DNA of 64,000 nt from positions 153,028 to 217,027 of the forward strand of contig JAIEMP010000012.1 in assembly GCA_019752045.1 (NCBI GenBank), given 5' to 3'. The stretch is from Chitinophagaceae bacterium. Its GTDB lineage: Bacteria > Bacteroidota > Bacteroidia > Chitinophagales > Chitinophagaceae. The position numbers were made by a program, and so were the translations under genes. Below are positions 22,991-31,857 of this stretch, in pieces (positions within the stretch are counted from its first letter, which is position 1; every line of letters begins with the position of its first letter). Under the pieces are notes generated by a model. It was not told the origin of the DNA, made no database searches, and worked only from the letters and a program-made list of their open reading frames with translations.

Positions 22991-24892
22991 TTATTTCACC
23001 TCTTCAAACTGTGCATCCTCCACATTATCATTTTTAGGAGAGCCTTCAGTTGATGCACCCGGATCTGCACCCGGCTGTGCACCTGCTTCCTGTGTTGCTT
23101 TGTACATTTCTTCACTGGCTGCTGTCCATGCAGTATTCATTTCTGTCATAGCTGCATCAATGGCTGCAACATCCTGCGACTTGTGTGCTTCTTTCAGTTT
23201 TTCAAGCGCTGCTTCAATCGGTGCTTTTTTATCTGCAGAAATCTTCTCACCATATTCCTTCAGTTGTTTTTCTGTCTGGAAAATTAAACTGTCGGCCATA
23301 TTAATCTTCTCTACTTTTTCTTTCTCTGCTTTATCATTGGCTTCGTTGGCTTTTGCTTCATTCTTCATCTTTTCAATTTCCTCTTTGGTTAAGCCACTGC
23401 CTGCTTCAATACGGATCTTCTGTTCTTTACCGGTGCCTTTGTCTTTTGCACTTACATGCAGCAAACCGTTGGCATCAATATCAAAGGTTACTTCAATTTG
23501 CGGAACACCACGTGGTGCCGGCGGAATACCATCGAGATTGAAAATACCCAAGCTCTTATTATCCTTACTCATTGGTCTTTCACCCTGCAGAATATGTATT
23601 TGTACGCCGGGCTGGTTATCTGCAGCCGTACTGAAGGTTTCTGATTTCTTAGAAGGGATGGTGGTGTTACTTGGAATCAATGTAGTCATTACACCACCCA
23701 ATGTTTCAATACCTAAGCTGAGAGGCGTAACATCGAGCAACAACACATCTTTTACTTCTCCGGTTAATACCGCACCCTGAATTGCAGCACCAATGGCCAC
23801 CACCTCATCAGGATTAACACTGCGGTTTGGCTTCTTGCCAAAGAATTTTTCTACTATCTCCTGTACTTTCGGAATACGTGTGCTACCACCAACTAAAATG
23901 ACTTCGTCAATATCTGATGTAGATAAACCTGCATCTTTTAAAGCCACTTCGCAGGGCTTTAAGCAACGCTCAAATAATTTATCAGCTAATGATTCAAATT
24001 TTGCACGGCTTAATTTAATTACTAAGTGCTTGGGAACACCATCTACTGCTGTTACATACGGCAGGTTAATTTCTGTTTCGCTGGAAGATGATAATTCAAC
24101 CTTTGCTTTTTCAGCTGCTTCTTTTAAACGCTGCAAAGCCATCGGGTCTTTCCGCAAATCAATGGCTTCCTGATTTTTAAACTCATCAGCCAACCAGTCA
24201 ATGATTACTTTATCAAAATCATCACCACCAAGGTGTGTATCGCCGTTGGTAGATTTTACTTCAAACACACCTTCACCCAATTCCAATACCGAAATATCAA
24301 ACGTACCACCACCCAGATCAAACACAGCAATCTTTTGATCTTTGTGTTTTTTATCCAGACCATAAGCCAATGCAGCAGCGGTTGGTTCGTTTACAATACG
24401 ACGAACATTCAAACCTGCAATTTCACCTGCTTCTTTAGTAGCCTGGCGCTGAGCATCATTAAAGTATGCAGGCACAGTGATCACTGCTTCTGTTACTTCC
24501 TGCCCAAGATAATCTTCGGCTGTTTTTTTCATTTTCTGCAGCACCATCGCAGAAATTTCCTGCGGGGTGTAGAGTCTGCCATCTATGTCAATACGAACGG
24601 TATTATTGTCACCTTGTGCTACTTTGTAACTCCAATGTTTGATCTCTTCGCCTACCTCATTAAACTGGCGGCCCATAAAACGCTTTACGGAGCTGATGGT
24701 GTTAACGGGGTTGGTGATTGCCTGACGCTTTGCCGGATCACCTACTTTACGTTCTCCATTTTTCAGAAAAGCTACGATAGACGGGGTTGTACGACGGCCC
24801 TCATCATTTGCAATTACCACCGGTTCTGCTCCTTCCATTACGGATACACAGCTATTGGTAGTTCCTAAGTCGATTCCTATAATCTTTCCCAT
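22991..24892 (-). CDS. dnaK: Molecular chaperone DnaK (Hsp70)
   Basis: The 633-residue protein is a full-length Hsp70. The ATPase domain shows [48 protein letters not shown] and [13 protein letters not shown]. The substrate-binding domain shows [17 protein letters not shown] and the lid follows, ending in an acidic tail ([12 protein letters not shown]). It folds and disaggregates proteins with DnaJ and GrpE, whose genes are not adjacent. The gene stands alone, with its own terminator and a long upstream spacer. The sequence does not show a CIRCE element. Confidence 0.97.
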   Translation of the reverse strand: MGKIIGIDLGTTNSCVSVMEGAEPVVIANDEGRRTTPSIVAFLKNGERKVGDPAKRQAITNPVNTISSVKRFMGRQFNEVGEEIKHWSYKVAQGDNNTVRIDIDGRLYTPQEISAMVLQKMKKTAEDYLGQEVTEAVITVPAYFNDAQRQATKEAGEIAGLNVRRIVNEPTAAALAYGLDKKHKDQKIAVFDLGGGTFDISVLELGEGVFEVKSTNGDTHLGGDDFDKVIIDWLADEFKNQEAIDLRKDPMALQRLKEAAEKAKVELSSSSETEINLPYVTAVDGVPKHLVIKLSRAKFESLADKLFERCLKPCEVALKDAGLSTSDIDEVILVGGSTRIPKVQEIVEKFFGKKPNRSVNPDEVVAIGAAIQGAVLTGEVKDVLLLDVTPLSLGIETLGGVMTTLIPSNTTIPSKKSETFSTAADNQPGVQIHILQGERPMSKDNKSLGIFNLDGIPPAPRGVPQIEVTFDIDANGLLHVSAKDKGTGKEQKIRIEAGSGLTKEEIEKMKNEAKANEANDKAEKEKVEKINMADSLIFQTEKQLKEYGEKISADKKAPIEAALEKLKEAHKSQDVAAIDAAMTEMNTAWTAASEEMYKATQEAGAQPGADPGASTEGSPKNDNVEDAQFEEVK

Positions 24893-24911
24893 GATATAAT
24901 TTTATTTTAAG

Positions 24912-24931
24912 CCTGCCTGTCGGCAAGCAGG
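24912..24931. repeat. Palindromic repeat upstream of dnaK
   Basis: CCTGCCTGTCGGCAAGCAGG pairs with itself as a hairpin. It lies in the dnaK leader region. Confidence 0.55.
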
Positions 24932-25294
24932 TTCAGCTTCCTTTACTCAATGATAGTGCCATGGGGTAATGAGGTGAAAAATTGGCAGAAAAGCACGTAT
25001 TGAGATGGAGGCTTTCATATTTTTTTAACCCCTGAGCTATTGTTCCCGCTGCTCCGGGCTCCGCTTTGCTTTGGCCTTGCAGGCCAAGTTCTTTGCATCG
25101 GGCAGCCGGTTAACTGAAGAATCAATGCTCAGCATAAATAATCACGGTTTCATTTTTCATTAGAGTTTTATTTTGTATTCACTTCTACCAACATGCCTAC
25201 AATTTCCTATTCAATTCACCCTTTAAAAAATTTCACTGCCCCAACTGTTTTGGTGTTCAAATTTAAGAGTACGATTAAGAGGGGCTTCCCTCCA

Positions 25295-25303
25295 TATCTT
25301 TGC
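25295..25303 (+). promoter_or_regulatory. -7 box of the aspartate kinase promoter
   Basis: TATCTTTGC matches the Bacteroidota TAnnTTTGC consensus and lies 25 bp upstream of the ATG. Confidence 0.6.
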
Positions 25304-25328
25304 CACTCAACTAACATCTTCCTTTCCC

Positions 25329-26591
25329 ATGCAGGTTTTCAAATTCGGTGGCGCCAGTGTAAGTAACTATGAAAAAATTAAAAATGTTGGACATATTGTT
25401 CAGCATTTCCCTGCGCAAAAAATGATGATTGTGATTTCGGCCATGGGCAAAACCACTAATGCGCTGGAAAAAGTAACCGATGCTTTTTTTGCAGGTAAAA
25501 AAGAAGAAGCCTTAGAATTATTCCGTGCTGTAAAACTGCAACACCTGGATGAAGCAAAGTTTTTACTGGTTACTCATTTTAATCCATTGATGGAACAGTA
25601 CAATCATTTTTTTACAGAAGTGGAATGGTTGCTGCACGACAAACCTGTTCGTTCCTACGATTATTATTATGATCAGATTGTTTGTGTGGGCGAATTAATG
25701 AGCACTGCATTGGTTAGTGCTTACCTCAACGAAATTGCTGTACACAATCAGTGGATTGATGTGCGTGATATTTTTCGTACTGATGATAATTTTCGTGATG
25801 CAGGGATTGATTTTGCATTTACTCAACAACAGGTTCATGAACAGATACAGCCGCTTTTCAACAAAACAAATATTGTAATCACACAAGGCTTCATAGGCTG
25901 TACCGATGAAAACGAAAGTACCACACTTGGCCGTGAAGGAAGTGATTACTCTGCCGCTCTGTTTGCAAATATGCTCAATGCACAACATCTCACCATCTGG
26001 AAAGATGTAAAGGGTGTGATGAATGCCGATCCGAAAGCATTTGCTGATGCACAATACATTGGTGAACTGAATTATGATGAAGTAATTGAGATGGCATATT
26101 ATGGCGCACAGGTGATTCACCCCAAAACCATCAAGCCACTGCAGAACAAAAATATTCCGTTGATTGTAAAATGTTTTTCTGATCCTTCATTACCCGGCAC
26201 AACCATTCATAATCATCCGGTAAAAAACCTGCCACCCATTATTGTTGTAAAACAAAACCAGGTGCTGCTGCAGTTACACACAAAAGATTTTTCGTTTATT
26301 GGTGAACAACCCATGAGTGATCTGTACGAAATGATGGCGAAGCTGAAAATAAAACCGAATCTGATTCAAACACATGCGGTGAGCCTGCAACTGTGCCTCG
26401 ATGACCGTTCTGATAAAATTGAACAGTTGGCCTTAGCTGCTTCAGTAGCTTTTGATGTGCAGGTTGAAAAAGGATTAACGCTCCTGAGTATCCGCCACTA
26501 CACAAACGAACTGTTGAAAAAAATGACGGAAGGAAAAACCATTGAACTGCAGCAACAAAGTCCGGATACAGTACAGATTCTAATGATGTAA
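25329..26591 (+). CDS. Aspartate kinase
   Basis: The 420-residue monofunctional enzyme phosphorylates aspartate, the first step toward lysine, threonine and methionine. Kinase motifs are VFKFGGASVSN at the N-terminus, GFIGCTDENESTTLGREGSDYSA, IWKDVKGVMNADP and EVIEMAYYGAQVIHPKTIKPL. A C-terminal ACT region follows (LLQLHTKDFSFIG, LIQTHAVSLQLCLDD), the usual site of feedback by lysine or threonine. There is no fused homoserine dehydrogenase. It is transcribed alone from a TATCTTTGC promoter. Confidence 0.93.
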   Translation: MQVFKFGGASVSNYEKIKNVGHIVQHFPAQKMMIVISAMGKTTNALEKVTDAFFAGKKEEALELFRAVKLQHLDEAKFLLVTHFNPLMEQYNHFFTEVEWLLHDKPVRSYDYYYDQIVCVGELMSTALVSAYLNEIAVHNQWIDVRDIFRTDDNFRDAGIDFAFTQQQVHEQIQPLFNKTNIVITQGFIGCTDENESTTLGREGSDYSAALFANMLNAQHLTIWKDVKGVMNADPKAFADAQYIGELNYDEVIEMAYYGAQVIHPKTIKPLQNKNIPLIVKCFSDPSLPGTTIHNHPVKNLPPIIVVKQNQVLLQLHTKDFSFIGEQPMSDLYEMMAKLKIKPNLIQTHAVSLQLCLDDRSDKIEQLALAASVAFDVQVEKGLTLLSIRHYTNELLKKMTEGKTIELQQQSPDTVQILMM

Positions 26592-26632
26592 AAAGTTGAA
26601 TGACTTTTTTTGAAAGCTTCGGTACTGAGCAA

Positions 26633-28570
26633 TTATTGCTTCACCATTTTACCGATGTACAATTCATCGTTCATGTATACACGAATGGTATAAGTGCCGG
26701 CAGTTAAATGCTCCAGTTGCAGGATAGTGTATGACTGATTGTTGATATCAAGTTCTTTTTTCATTACCTGTTTGCCTGTATAATCAAACATTGCAATAAA
26801 AGTTTTACCTCTTGCAGCAGGCAGTTCAATCCTAAGTTCATCCGTTACAGGGTTTGGATAAATGTTTAATCGTTTTACTTTTTGCCGGTCGAAAAATAAT
26901 TGTGCGGAGTATTCTTTATTTCCGGTTTTTAATTTCAACATCAATCTGTAGGTTGCAGGAAACGTTGTGCCTGCATCAAGAAAATTATACGCTCCATCTT
27001 GCGGCTGCAGATACGTTTTGATTGTTGTAAAGCCACCCCGCACTTGTTTTTTCTGGAGTTCTATTTCCTGGACAACATGTGATTGTTCTAAAGTCCAAGA
27101 TAATTGTATGCCATCAGTTACACGTTTACCCACCCAGTTTTTTAAAGATCCAAACGGCAAAATACCTCCGCAATTAAACAGTGTTCCTTCAACTATTTGA
27201 AATCCTGTTTGAACAATTCCGTTTGTACCTGCTGCAGCGCCATTTGGCAACCCTTCGCAGGGAGGGTTTTGTGCCGGTGCATTTTTAATAACACCACTTG
27301 CACCTGCGCTTACATTTGTTATAACTGTTCCGGGTAATAAGCCGCTGTACCAAATAACACCACCACCACCACCACCACCGGGACCCGGACAGGCATTTTG
27401 AAAACCTACACTTGAACCATTGGCTCCTCTTGCATGTACATTTAATGAAGTTGTATACGTTGCAACATCTAACAGCACCACACCACCTGCACCACCTCCA
27501 CCACCACCATCACCACTGCCTTCTGTTTTTACAATTTGAAAAGGATTTACACCCTGTGCACCGTTTGCAGAAATGGTCTGATTATTTCCTATCAGTTCGT
27601 TACATTTTATAAAAACTATTCCACCGCCATCGCCGCCTGGTGTACCTGCTCCCGGTGGATTCATACCATCATGAAAATTATTCATTTCACCACAACCACC
27701 GCCACCACCAAAAAAAATTCGATTGCTGCCAATTGTGTATCCAAAGCTGCTTAAGGAAACACCACCTTGTCCAAACGTAGCAGAATTACAAAAAGTAGTA
27801 TTTGATTTCTGACCTCCGTTTCCTCCTGCACCATAATTACTTCCGCCTCCTCCACCGGTTTCATCAACATTACCCCCACCACCACCATTTGATTGTTTAG
27901 CTCTGCCGTATTCTTTACCTGTAATATATGCGGCAACCCCTTCTCCTTTTGGAGCTCCGCCTAAATTTGTGCCGGATGATTGAGCTAATGAATAATACCA
28001 ATTGCTTCGGGGCCCGCAACGATTGGTTGCATTCATAAAAAGTCCGCCACCTTTATATCCTGCACTATCTGCTGAAATGCCTGCGTTTAATGTAATTGTT
28101 CCGGTTGCTTCAATTGCAATAACACCACCTGTACCTGTTGCCGGGTTCCATTCCTGCGTCAGTAATGTTCCGTTGATGGTTACATCTGTATAAACAGGCA
28201 CATAAACAAGCTGAACAGACTTTGTAAAATCGTATGTGTTTATGAATTCCCGTTCAAAAATAACAGTGTCGTTCAAAAAGCCGCAGATGGTTGCAAACTC
28301 ATAAAGGCCTGCCGGCCCAATACCAGAAACTGCACCAAAAGAAGCGGATTGTGTTTCATCAATGGATGCTCCCTTCATTTGAATAATGAGCACTCTGTTC
28401 CCGGTATTTAATCCGGAAACATTTTGCAAACGCACTCCATTATAAAGTGGAACAAAATCGGTAACCTGATGATAGCTGTTTACAATACCCGAAATAGTTT
28501 GTCCGCTACTCTGTTTAGAACATAAACAGACAGTGAAGATTACAGAAATAATATACAAACCGGGTTTCAT
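26633..28570 (-). CDS. Secreted glycine-rich protein with T9SS type A sorting domain
   Basis: The chosen start at 28570 gives a signal peptide (MKPGLYIISVIFTVCLC); an upstream ATG at 28600 adds ten residues. The middle of the protein is very glycine-rich, with runs such as GGGGGNVDETGGGGGSNYG. The C-terminal 80 residues are a Por secretion (type IX) sorting domain: LNIYPNPVTDELRIELPA, FDYTGKQVMKKELD, and LTAGTYTIRVYM ending in KMVKQ. Cargo of this type crosses the outer membrane by T9SS and is often attached to the surface. The rest is unrecognised; an adhesin or surface-layer role is plausible. Confidence 0.88.
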   Translation of the reverse strand: MKPGLYIISVIFTVCLCSKQSSGQTISGIVNSYHQVTDFVPLYNGVRLQNVSGLNTGNRVLIIQMKGASIDETQSASFGAVSGIGPAGLYEFATICGFLNDTVIFEREFINTYDFTKSVQLVYVPVYTDVTINGTLLTQEWNPATGTGGVIAIEATGTITLNAGISADSAGYKGGGLFMNATNRCGPRSNWYYSLAQSSGTNLGGAPKGEGVAAYITGKEYGRAKQSNGGGGGNVDETGGGGGSNYGAGGNGGQKSNTTFCNSATFGQGGVSLSSFGYTIGSNRIFFGGGGGCGEMNNFHDGMNPPGAGTPGGDGGGIVFIKCNELIGNNQTISANGAQGVNPFQIVKTEGSGDGGGGGGAGGVVLLDVATYTTSLNVHARGANGSSVGFQNACPGPGGGGGGGVIWYSGLLPGTVITNVSAGASGVIKNAPAQNPPCEGLPNGAAAGTNGIVQTGFQIVEGTLFNCGGILPFGSLKNWVGKRVTDGIQLSWTLEQSHVVQEIELQKKQVRGGFTTIKTYLQPQDGAYNFLDAGTTFPATYRLMLKLKTGNKEYSAQLFFDRQKVKRLNIYPNPVTDELRIELPAARGKTFIAMFDYTGKQVMKKELDINNQSYTILQLEHLTAGTYTIRVYMNDELYIGKMVKQ

Positions 28571-28641
28571 GTAGTGGTTTAGTTTCCACAGGTTGTACAT
28601 GTTGTTGCATGAACAATGGATCGAATGGTGTAAATATAAGC

Positions 28642-29802
28642 TTACAGATCTTCAGGTGCAGTTATATTCAGATTCTGCTTTAATTTAGAATTTACAGGCT
28701 TGCCGTCTTTTGTTGCAGGAGTCCATTTTAATTCTTTCTCAAATTTTTCTTTTACCACTTTATTTAGTTCAGCATAACCTCCACGTATAACCGTTGCCAA
28801 TGCTGTTTTGCCTTCTTTATCTACAATAAATTCAACCTGTAAAGACATGGATGCATTGCCATTGAGCATTGGTACTAACTCCTTGCTCAAATTAAACAAC
28901 CAACGTTGCAATGCTGCATTGCCGTCTTTATAAAAAGGAACAATATCAACTTTATCTTCCAGACTCCAGGCGACGTATGGATCAGCGGGATTGTTGGTTT
29001 CAATAATTTTTATCCTTGTGATTTTTGGTGTTTCAGGATTGGTTGCTACAACGTATCCGCCGTTTTTTCCAATCAATACAGTTGGCAACTGATGCGTATC
29101 TTCAAAATATTCGTATGCCTCTCTGATTTCAGATGCAAACTTCTGCACCTCCTGCTTGTTTTTTGTTTTGTTGCTGAACAATTCAATTGCTTTGCTATTA
29201 TCGTAACGCAACGGATAAATATGCACGGGTATAAAATCCTGACCCTGTTCTTTTACAACTGATGCCAGATAATAAACCTGTTCAATTAGTGAATCAGTTA
29301 AAGGCAAACAACCAATGGTTACACAATTACCATGAATATAAATATCACCACCGGGTTTATGCTGATCACTCAAAATAGCATCCGATGCATTTGGATAATT
29401 TAAACCCAGCGCCAGATGATAATTACTGTTGGGATTAAACTCATTGATGTAATAAAATCCTTCGGGTATTTGTTTATCGCCTTCTTTACGTTTAGGACCG
29501 TAAGTTCCTGAAGTAGCACAAACCTTATATACCTTAAACAGGCTGAAGGTTTCTTTCCAGTCGTTCTTAACCCAAACCTCCATTTGCTTTTCATGCTTAA
29601 AGGCTCTTACATACATGTACTTTGCAGGCCAGTGCAATCCTTTTTCCTTAAACTCTTTTTTTAATGAATCTTCCACCTTCGCAAACATGGAAGGGGCTTT
29701 GAACAGTTTTACGGGAGAACCCTCTACAGCATATTGCGCAGAAAGATCTGCAACAATAACAGTAGATAGAAAAAAGAAGAATAAAAAGACTTTTTGAAGC
29801 AT
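28642..29802 (-). CDS. YafK-type L,D-transpeptidase domain fused to a TonB C-terminal domain
   Basis: The 386-residue protein has a signal peptide (MLQKVFLFFFFLSTVIVADL). The middle carries a YkuD-like domain of the YafK/DpaA type: VYKVCATSGTYGPKRKEGD, IPEGFYYINEFNPNS and GGDIYIHGNCVTIGCLPL with the catalytic Cys. YafK-type enzymes of proteobacteria cleave Lpp from peptidoglycan. The last 90 residues (SLQVEFIVDKEGKTALATVI, FEKELKWTPATKDGKPVNS) match the TonB C-terminal fold. The fusion suggests an enzyme that docks at an envelope partner; the exact reaction is inferred. Confidence 0.82.
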   Translation of the reverse strand: MLQKVFLFFFFLSTVIVADLSAQYAVEGSPVKLFKAPSMFAKVEDSLKKEFKEKGLHWPAKYMYVRAFKHEKQMEVWVKNDWKETFSLFKVYKVCATSGTYGPKRKEGDKQIPEGFYYINEFNPNSNYHLALGLNYPNASDAILSDQHKPGGDIYIHGNCVTIGCLPLTDSLIEQVYYLASVVKEQGQDFIPVHIYPLRYDNSKAIELFSNKTKNKQEVQKFASEIREAYEYFEDTHQLPTVLIGKNGGYVVATNPETPKITRIKIIETNNPADPYVAWSLEDKVDIVPFYKDGNAALQRWLFNLSKELVPMLNGNASMSLQVEFIVDKEGKTALATVIRGGYAELNKVVKEKFEKELKWTPATKDGKPVNSKLKQNLNITAPEDL

Positions 29803-29953
29803 ACTGGATTTTTAATGAACGATGCAGGTTCAAAAATATTTCAAAATGTTGATAAAATTAAACGAAATGAGCCGTAAGAGGAAGATCATTCGTTGAACCG
29901 GTTCAAAACGAAGTTGTTGCGGCTGAAATGAGGAAGATTTAATACATGAAAAG

Positions 29954-29972
29954 GGGGCAGTAAAACTGCCCC
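29954..29972 (-). terminator. hpd rho-independent terminator
   Basis: The stem GGGGCAGT/ACTGCCCC with a 3-base loop is followed by a T-tract on the minus strand, directly after the hpd stop codon. Confidence 0.8.
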
Positions 29973-29978
29973 GTATTT

Positions 29979-31109
29979 TTACAGATTTCCTCTTGCCTCC
30001 TGCTCTCTTTCTATTGCTTCGAATAACGCTTTAAAATTGCCTTTACCAAAACTTTGTGCGCCTTTTCGTTGAATGATTTCAAAAAACAAGGTTGGGCGGT
30101 CTTCTACCGGTTTGGTAAAAATCTGCAGCAAATATCCTTCCTCATCTCTGTCAACCAAAATACCCAGCTCTTTCAATGGTTGCAGGTCTTCATCAATATG
30201 CCCTACACGGTCTAATAAATCATCATAATAAGAGGTGGGCACCTGCAGAAATTCTACCCCTCTGCTGCGCAGAGCCATTACTGTTTCAACAATATTGTTG
30301 GTAGCCATTGCCACATGCTGTACACCTTCGCCATTATAATAATCCAGATATTCTTCTACCTGCGATTTTTTCTTTCCTTCAGCAGGTTCATTAATGGGAA
30401 ATTTTACATAACCATTTCCATTACTCATCACCTTGCTCATTAAAGCTGAATATTCTGTTGAAATATCGTTATCATCAAACGTTAAAATATTCCGGAAACC
30501 CATTACGTTTTCGTAAAACTGTACCCATGGATTCATCTGGTTCCATCCTACATTCCCTACACAATGATCTACATACTGCAATCCTGTTTCTTCAACTTTA
30601 AAATAAGGATTGCTCCATGCACGATAGCCGGGCAGAAATACACCCTTGTAATTTTTTCGTTCAACAAACAAATGAACGGTATCTCCGTAGGTATGAATAC
30701 CACTGATGACTACTTCTCCTTCTGCATCTGAAAGAACAGTTGCTTCTTTGTATGGCCTTGCCCCACGGATGGTTGTTTCATTAAATGCACTCTTTGCATC
30801 ATCTACTTTTAACGCTAATACTTTTACTCCGTCGCCATGTTTATAAATATGATCGGCCATTTCATTTCCCGAACGAAGCGGTGTAGTTAATACAATCGTT
30901 AATTTATTTTGACGCACAGCATAACTGGCGATCTCTTTCATTCCTGTTTCGGGGCCCGCATATGCCAATGGCTGAAAACCAAAAGCAGAGATATAATAAT
31001 GTGCCGCCTGTTTGGCATTACCTACATAAAATTCTACGTAATCTGTTCCGTGAAGAGGAAGAAAATCGTTTTGTACAGCTTCTTTTCTGTTAACTGCTAT
31101 GGTTGACAT
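29979..31109 (-). CDS. hpd: 4-hydroxyphenylpyruvate dioxygenase
   Basis: The 376-residue Fe(II) enzyme converts 4-hydroxyphenylpyruvate to homogentisate in tyrosine catabolism. Two VOC halves are visible. The iron ligands sit in YVDHCVGNVGWN (His), GVQHVAMATN (His) and TLFFEIIQRKG (Glu), with the C-terminal helix segment FGKGNFKALFEAIEREQ typical of the family. Homogentisate dioxygenase is not adjacent. A short frame with its own promoter-like box lies about 70 bp upstream. Confidence 0.95.
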   Translation of the reverse strand: MSTIAVNRKEAVQNDFLPLHGTDYVEFYVGNAKQAAHYYISAFGFQPLAYAGPETGMKEIASYAVRQNKLTIVLTTPLRSGNEMADHIYKHGDGVKVLALKVDDAKSAFNETTIRGARPYKEATVLSDAEGEVVISGIHTYGDTVHLFVERKNYKGVFLPGYRAWSNPYFKVEETGLQYVDHCVGNVGWNQMNPWVQFYENVMGFRNILTFDDNDISTEYSALMSKVMSNGNGYVKFPINEPAEGKKKSQVEEYLDYYNGEGVQHVAMATNNIVETVMALRSRGVEFLQVPTSYYDDLLDRVGHIDEDLQPLKELGILVDRDEEGYLLQIFTKPVEDRPTLFFEIIQRKGAQSFGKGNFKALFEAIEREQEARGNL

Positions 31110-31178
31110 GATTGTTATTTTTTATTCAATAAAAGTGAAACAAAAACCGGTTCGGCAGAATGAACCTTTCTCAAACAA

Positions 31179-31268
31179 TCAGATAGCGTCAATGGCCAAT
31201 ACTTCCATCAGCAAACAATAGTTGCTGCGTTTATCGTTGAAGCGTTTACTGGCATAATCGGGATGCAT
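31179..31268 (-). CDS. Possible 29-residue leader or microprotein upstream of hpd
   Basis: A short frame starts MHPDYASKRFNDKRSNYCLL and ends AIDAI. A minus-strand TACCTTTGC box lies three bases before the ATG, so the transcript would be nearly leaderless. It ends about 70 bp before hpd on the same strand. No family is recognised. It could be a leader peptide, a microprotein, or the remnant 5' end of a gene cut by the adjacent repeat. Confidence 0.35.
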   Translation of the reverse strand: MHPDYASKRFNDKRSNYCLLMEVLAIDAI

Positions 31269-31271
31269 GAA

Positions 31272-31280
31272 GCAAAGGTA
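31272..31280 (-). promoter_or_regulatory. -7 box upstream of the 29-residue frame and hpd
   Basis: On the minus strand the sequence reads TACCTTTGC, an exact TAnnTTTGC match, three bases from the short frame's ATG. Confidence 0.5.
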
Positions 31281-31306
31281 ATTATTTATTTGAACGTGAT
31301 GCAAGA

Positions 31307-31355
31307 CCCTGAGCGGAGTCGAAGGGGCGGTTCAGGAAATCGAGCGGAGTCGAGA
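31307..31355. repeat. Left inverted end of the GIY-YIG unit
   Basis: The outer part is CCCTGAGCGGAGTCGAAGGG (31307-31326). The inner part is CGAGCGGAGTCGAGA (31341-31355). Both recur inverted on the right side. Confidence 0.8.
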
Positions 31356-31383
31356 TTTACAGAACAAATATTTAACTTAACAT

Positions 31384-31722
31384 ATGGTTTACAAAGACAT
31401 TGTGCAGGAGGTATATTACGTTTACATTATCGAATGCAAAGATGGTTCATTTTACACGGGACTAACAAATGATTTGATTCGGCGATTCAATGAACACTGT
31501 GATGGAATGTATCCTTCCTGTTATACATTTAAACGAAGACCTCTTTTGCTGAAATATTATGAAACAATCCCTTTTTTGTTAGAAGCTACACAAAGAGAAC
31601 TGCAATTAAAAGGTTGGTCGAGAGCAAAAAAAATTGCTTTGGTGGAAAATAATTTTCATAAACTCACTTTACTGGCTCAATGTCAAAATTTATCTCATTC
31701 TAAGTTTAAGGATTTTAAATAA
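31384..31722 (+). CDS. GIY-YIG family nuclease
   Basis: The 112-residue protein is a stand-alone GIY-YIG domain of the UvrC/YhbQ-like small type. It shows VYYVYIIECKDGSFYTGLTN, the conserved arginine in DLIRRFNEH, and the metal-binding glutamate region TQRELQLKGWSRAKKIALV. Such proteins are predicted DNA endonucleases. The C-terminus extends about 15 residues past the domain (CQNLSHSKFKDFK). It is bracketed by inverted repeats at 31307-31355 and 31726-31795, and sits between hpd and purK. Confidence 0.88.
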   Translation: MVYKDIVQEVYYVYIIECKDGSFYTGLTNDLIRRFNEHCDGMYPSCYTFKRRPLLLKYYETIPFLLEATQRELQLKGWSRAKKIALVENNFHKLTLLAQCQNLSHSKFKDFK

Positions 31723-31725
31723 AGT

Positions 31726-31795
31726 TCTCGACTTCGCTCGAACTTTATACATGACCCTTCGACTCCCGTAAAAGACGGGACAGGTTCGCTCAGGG
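31726..31795. repeat. Right inverted end of the GIY-YIG unit
   Basis: TCTCGACTTCGCTCG at 31726-31740 complements the inner left repeat. CCCTTCGACTCCCG and GTTCGCTCAGGG (31755-31795) are a long form of the outer repeat, with CCCGT/ACGGG forming an internal hairpin. Confidence 0.8.
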
Positions 31796-31845
31796 CCAAA
31801 CATCCTACCTTACAATAACCTCACTCAGCGTCAGGCCTCCTGCCT

Positions 31846-31854
31846 TATCTTTGC
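31846..31854 (+). promoter_or_regulatory. -7 box of the purK promoter
   Basis: TATCTTTGC lies three bases before the purK ATG. Transcription starting a few bases after this box would give a leaderless or nearly leaderless mRNA. Confidence 0.6.
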
Positions 31855-31857
31855 GCC

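Larger units (their letters stand above)
24893..25328. other. 436-bp spacer between dnaK and the aspartate kinase gene
   Basis: The divergent spacer should hold both promoters. It contains a repeat GCCTGCCTGTCGGCAAGCAG near 24912-24931 and a GC-rich repeat-like stretch (about 25046-25106, including CTCCGGGCTCCGC and TTGGCCTTGCAGGCCAA). A -7 box TATCTTTGC lies at 25295-25303. No gene is seen. Confidence 0.6.
31307..31795. mobile_element. Putative one-gene mobile unit: GIY-YIG nuclease between inverted GAGCGGAGTCGAA repeats
   Basis: Left and right ends share an outer CCCTGAGCG and an inner CGAGCGRAGTCGAGA (14 of 15 positions) in inverted orientation, enclosing a single nuclease gene. The right end has an extra hairpin inserted in its outer part. 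Copies of the same repeat without the gene lie in aroA, purK and the semialdehyde dehydrogenase gene. Mobility is inferred. Confidence 0.6.

Noticed and set aside
23100..24868. Long plus-strand open frames (up to 226 codons) opposite dnaK
   Set aside because: They are antisense shadows of a strongly conserved gene; their translations have no domain-like features.
27400..27960. His- and Thr-rich frames opposite the T9SS protein
   Set aside because: They are complements of glycine-rich codons (GGN read as CCN/CAC), so composition explains them.
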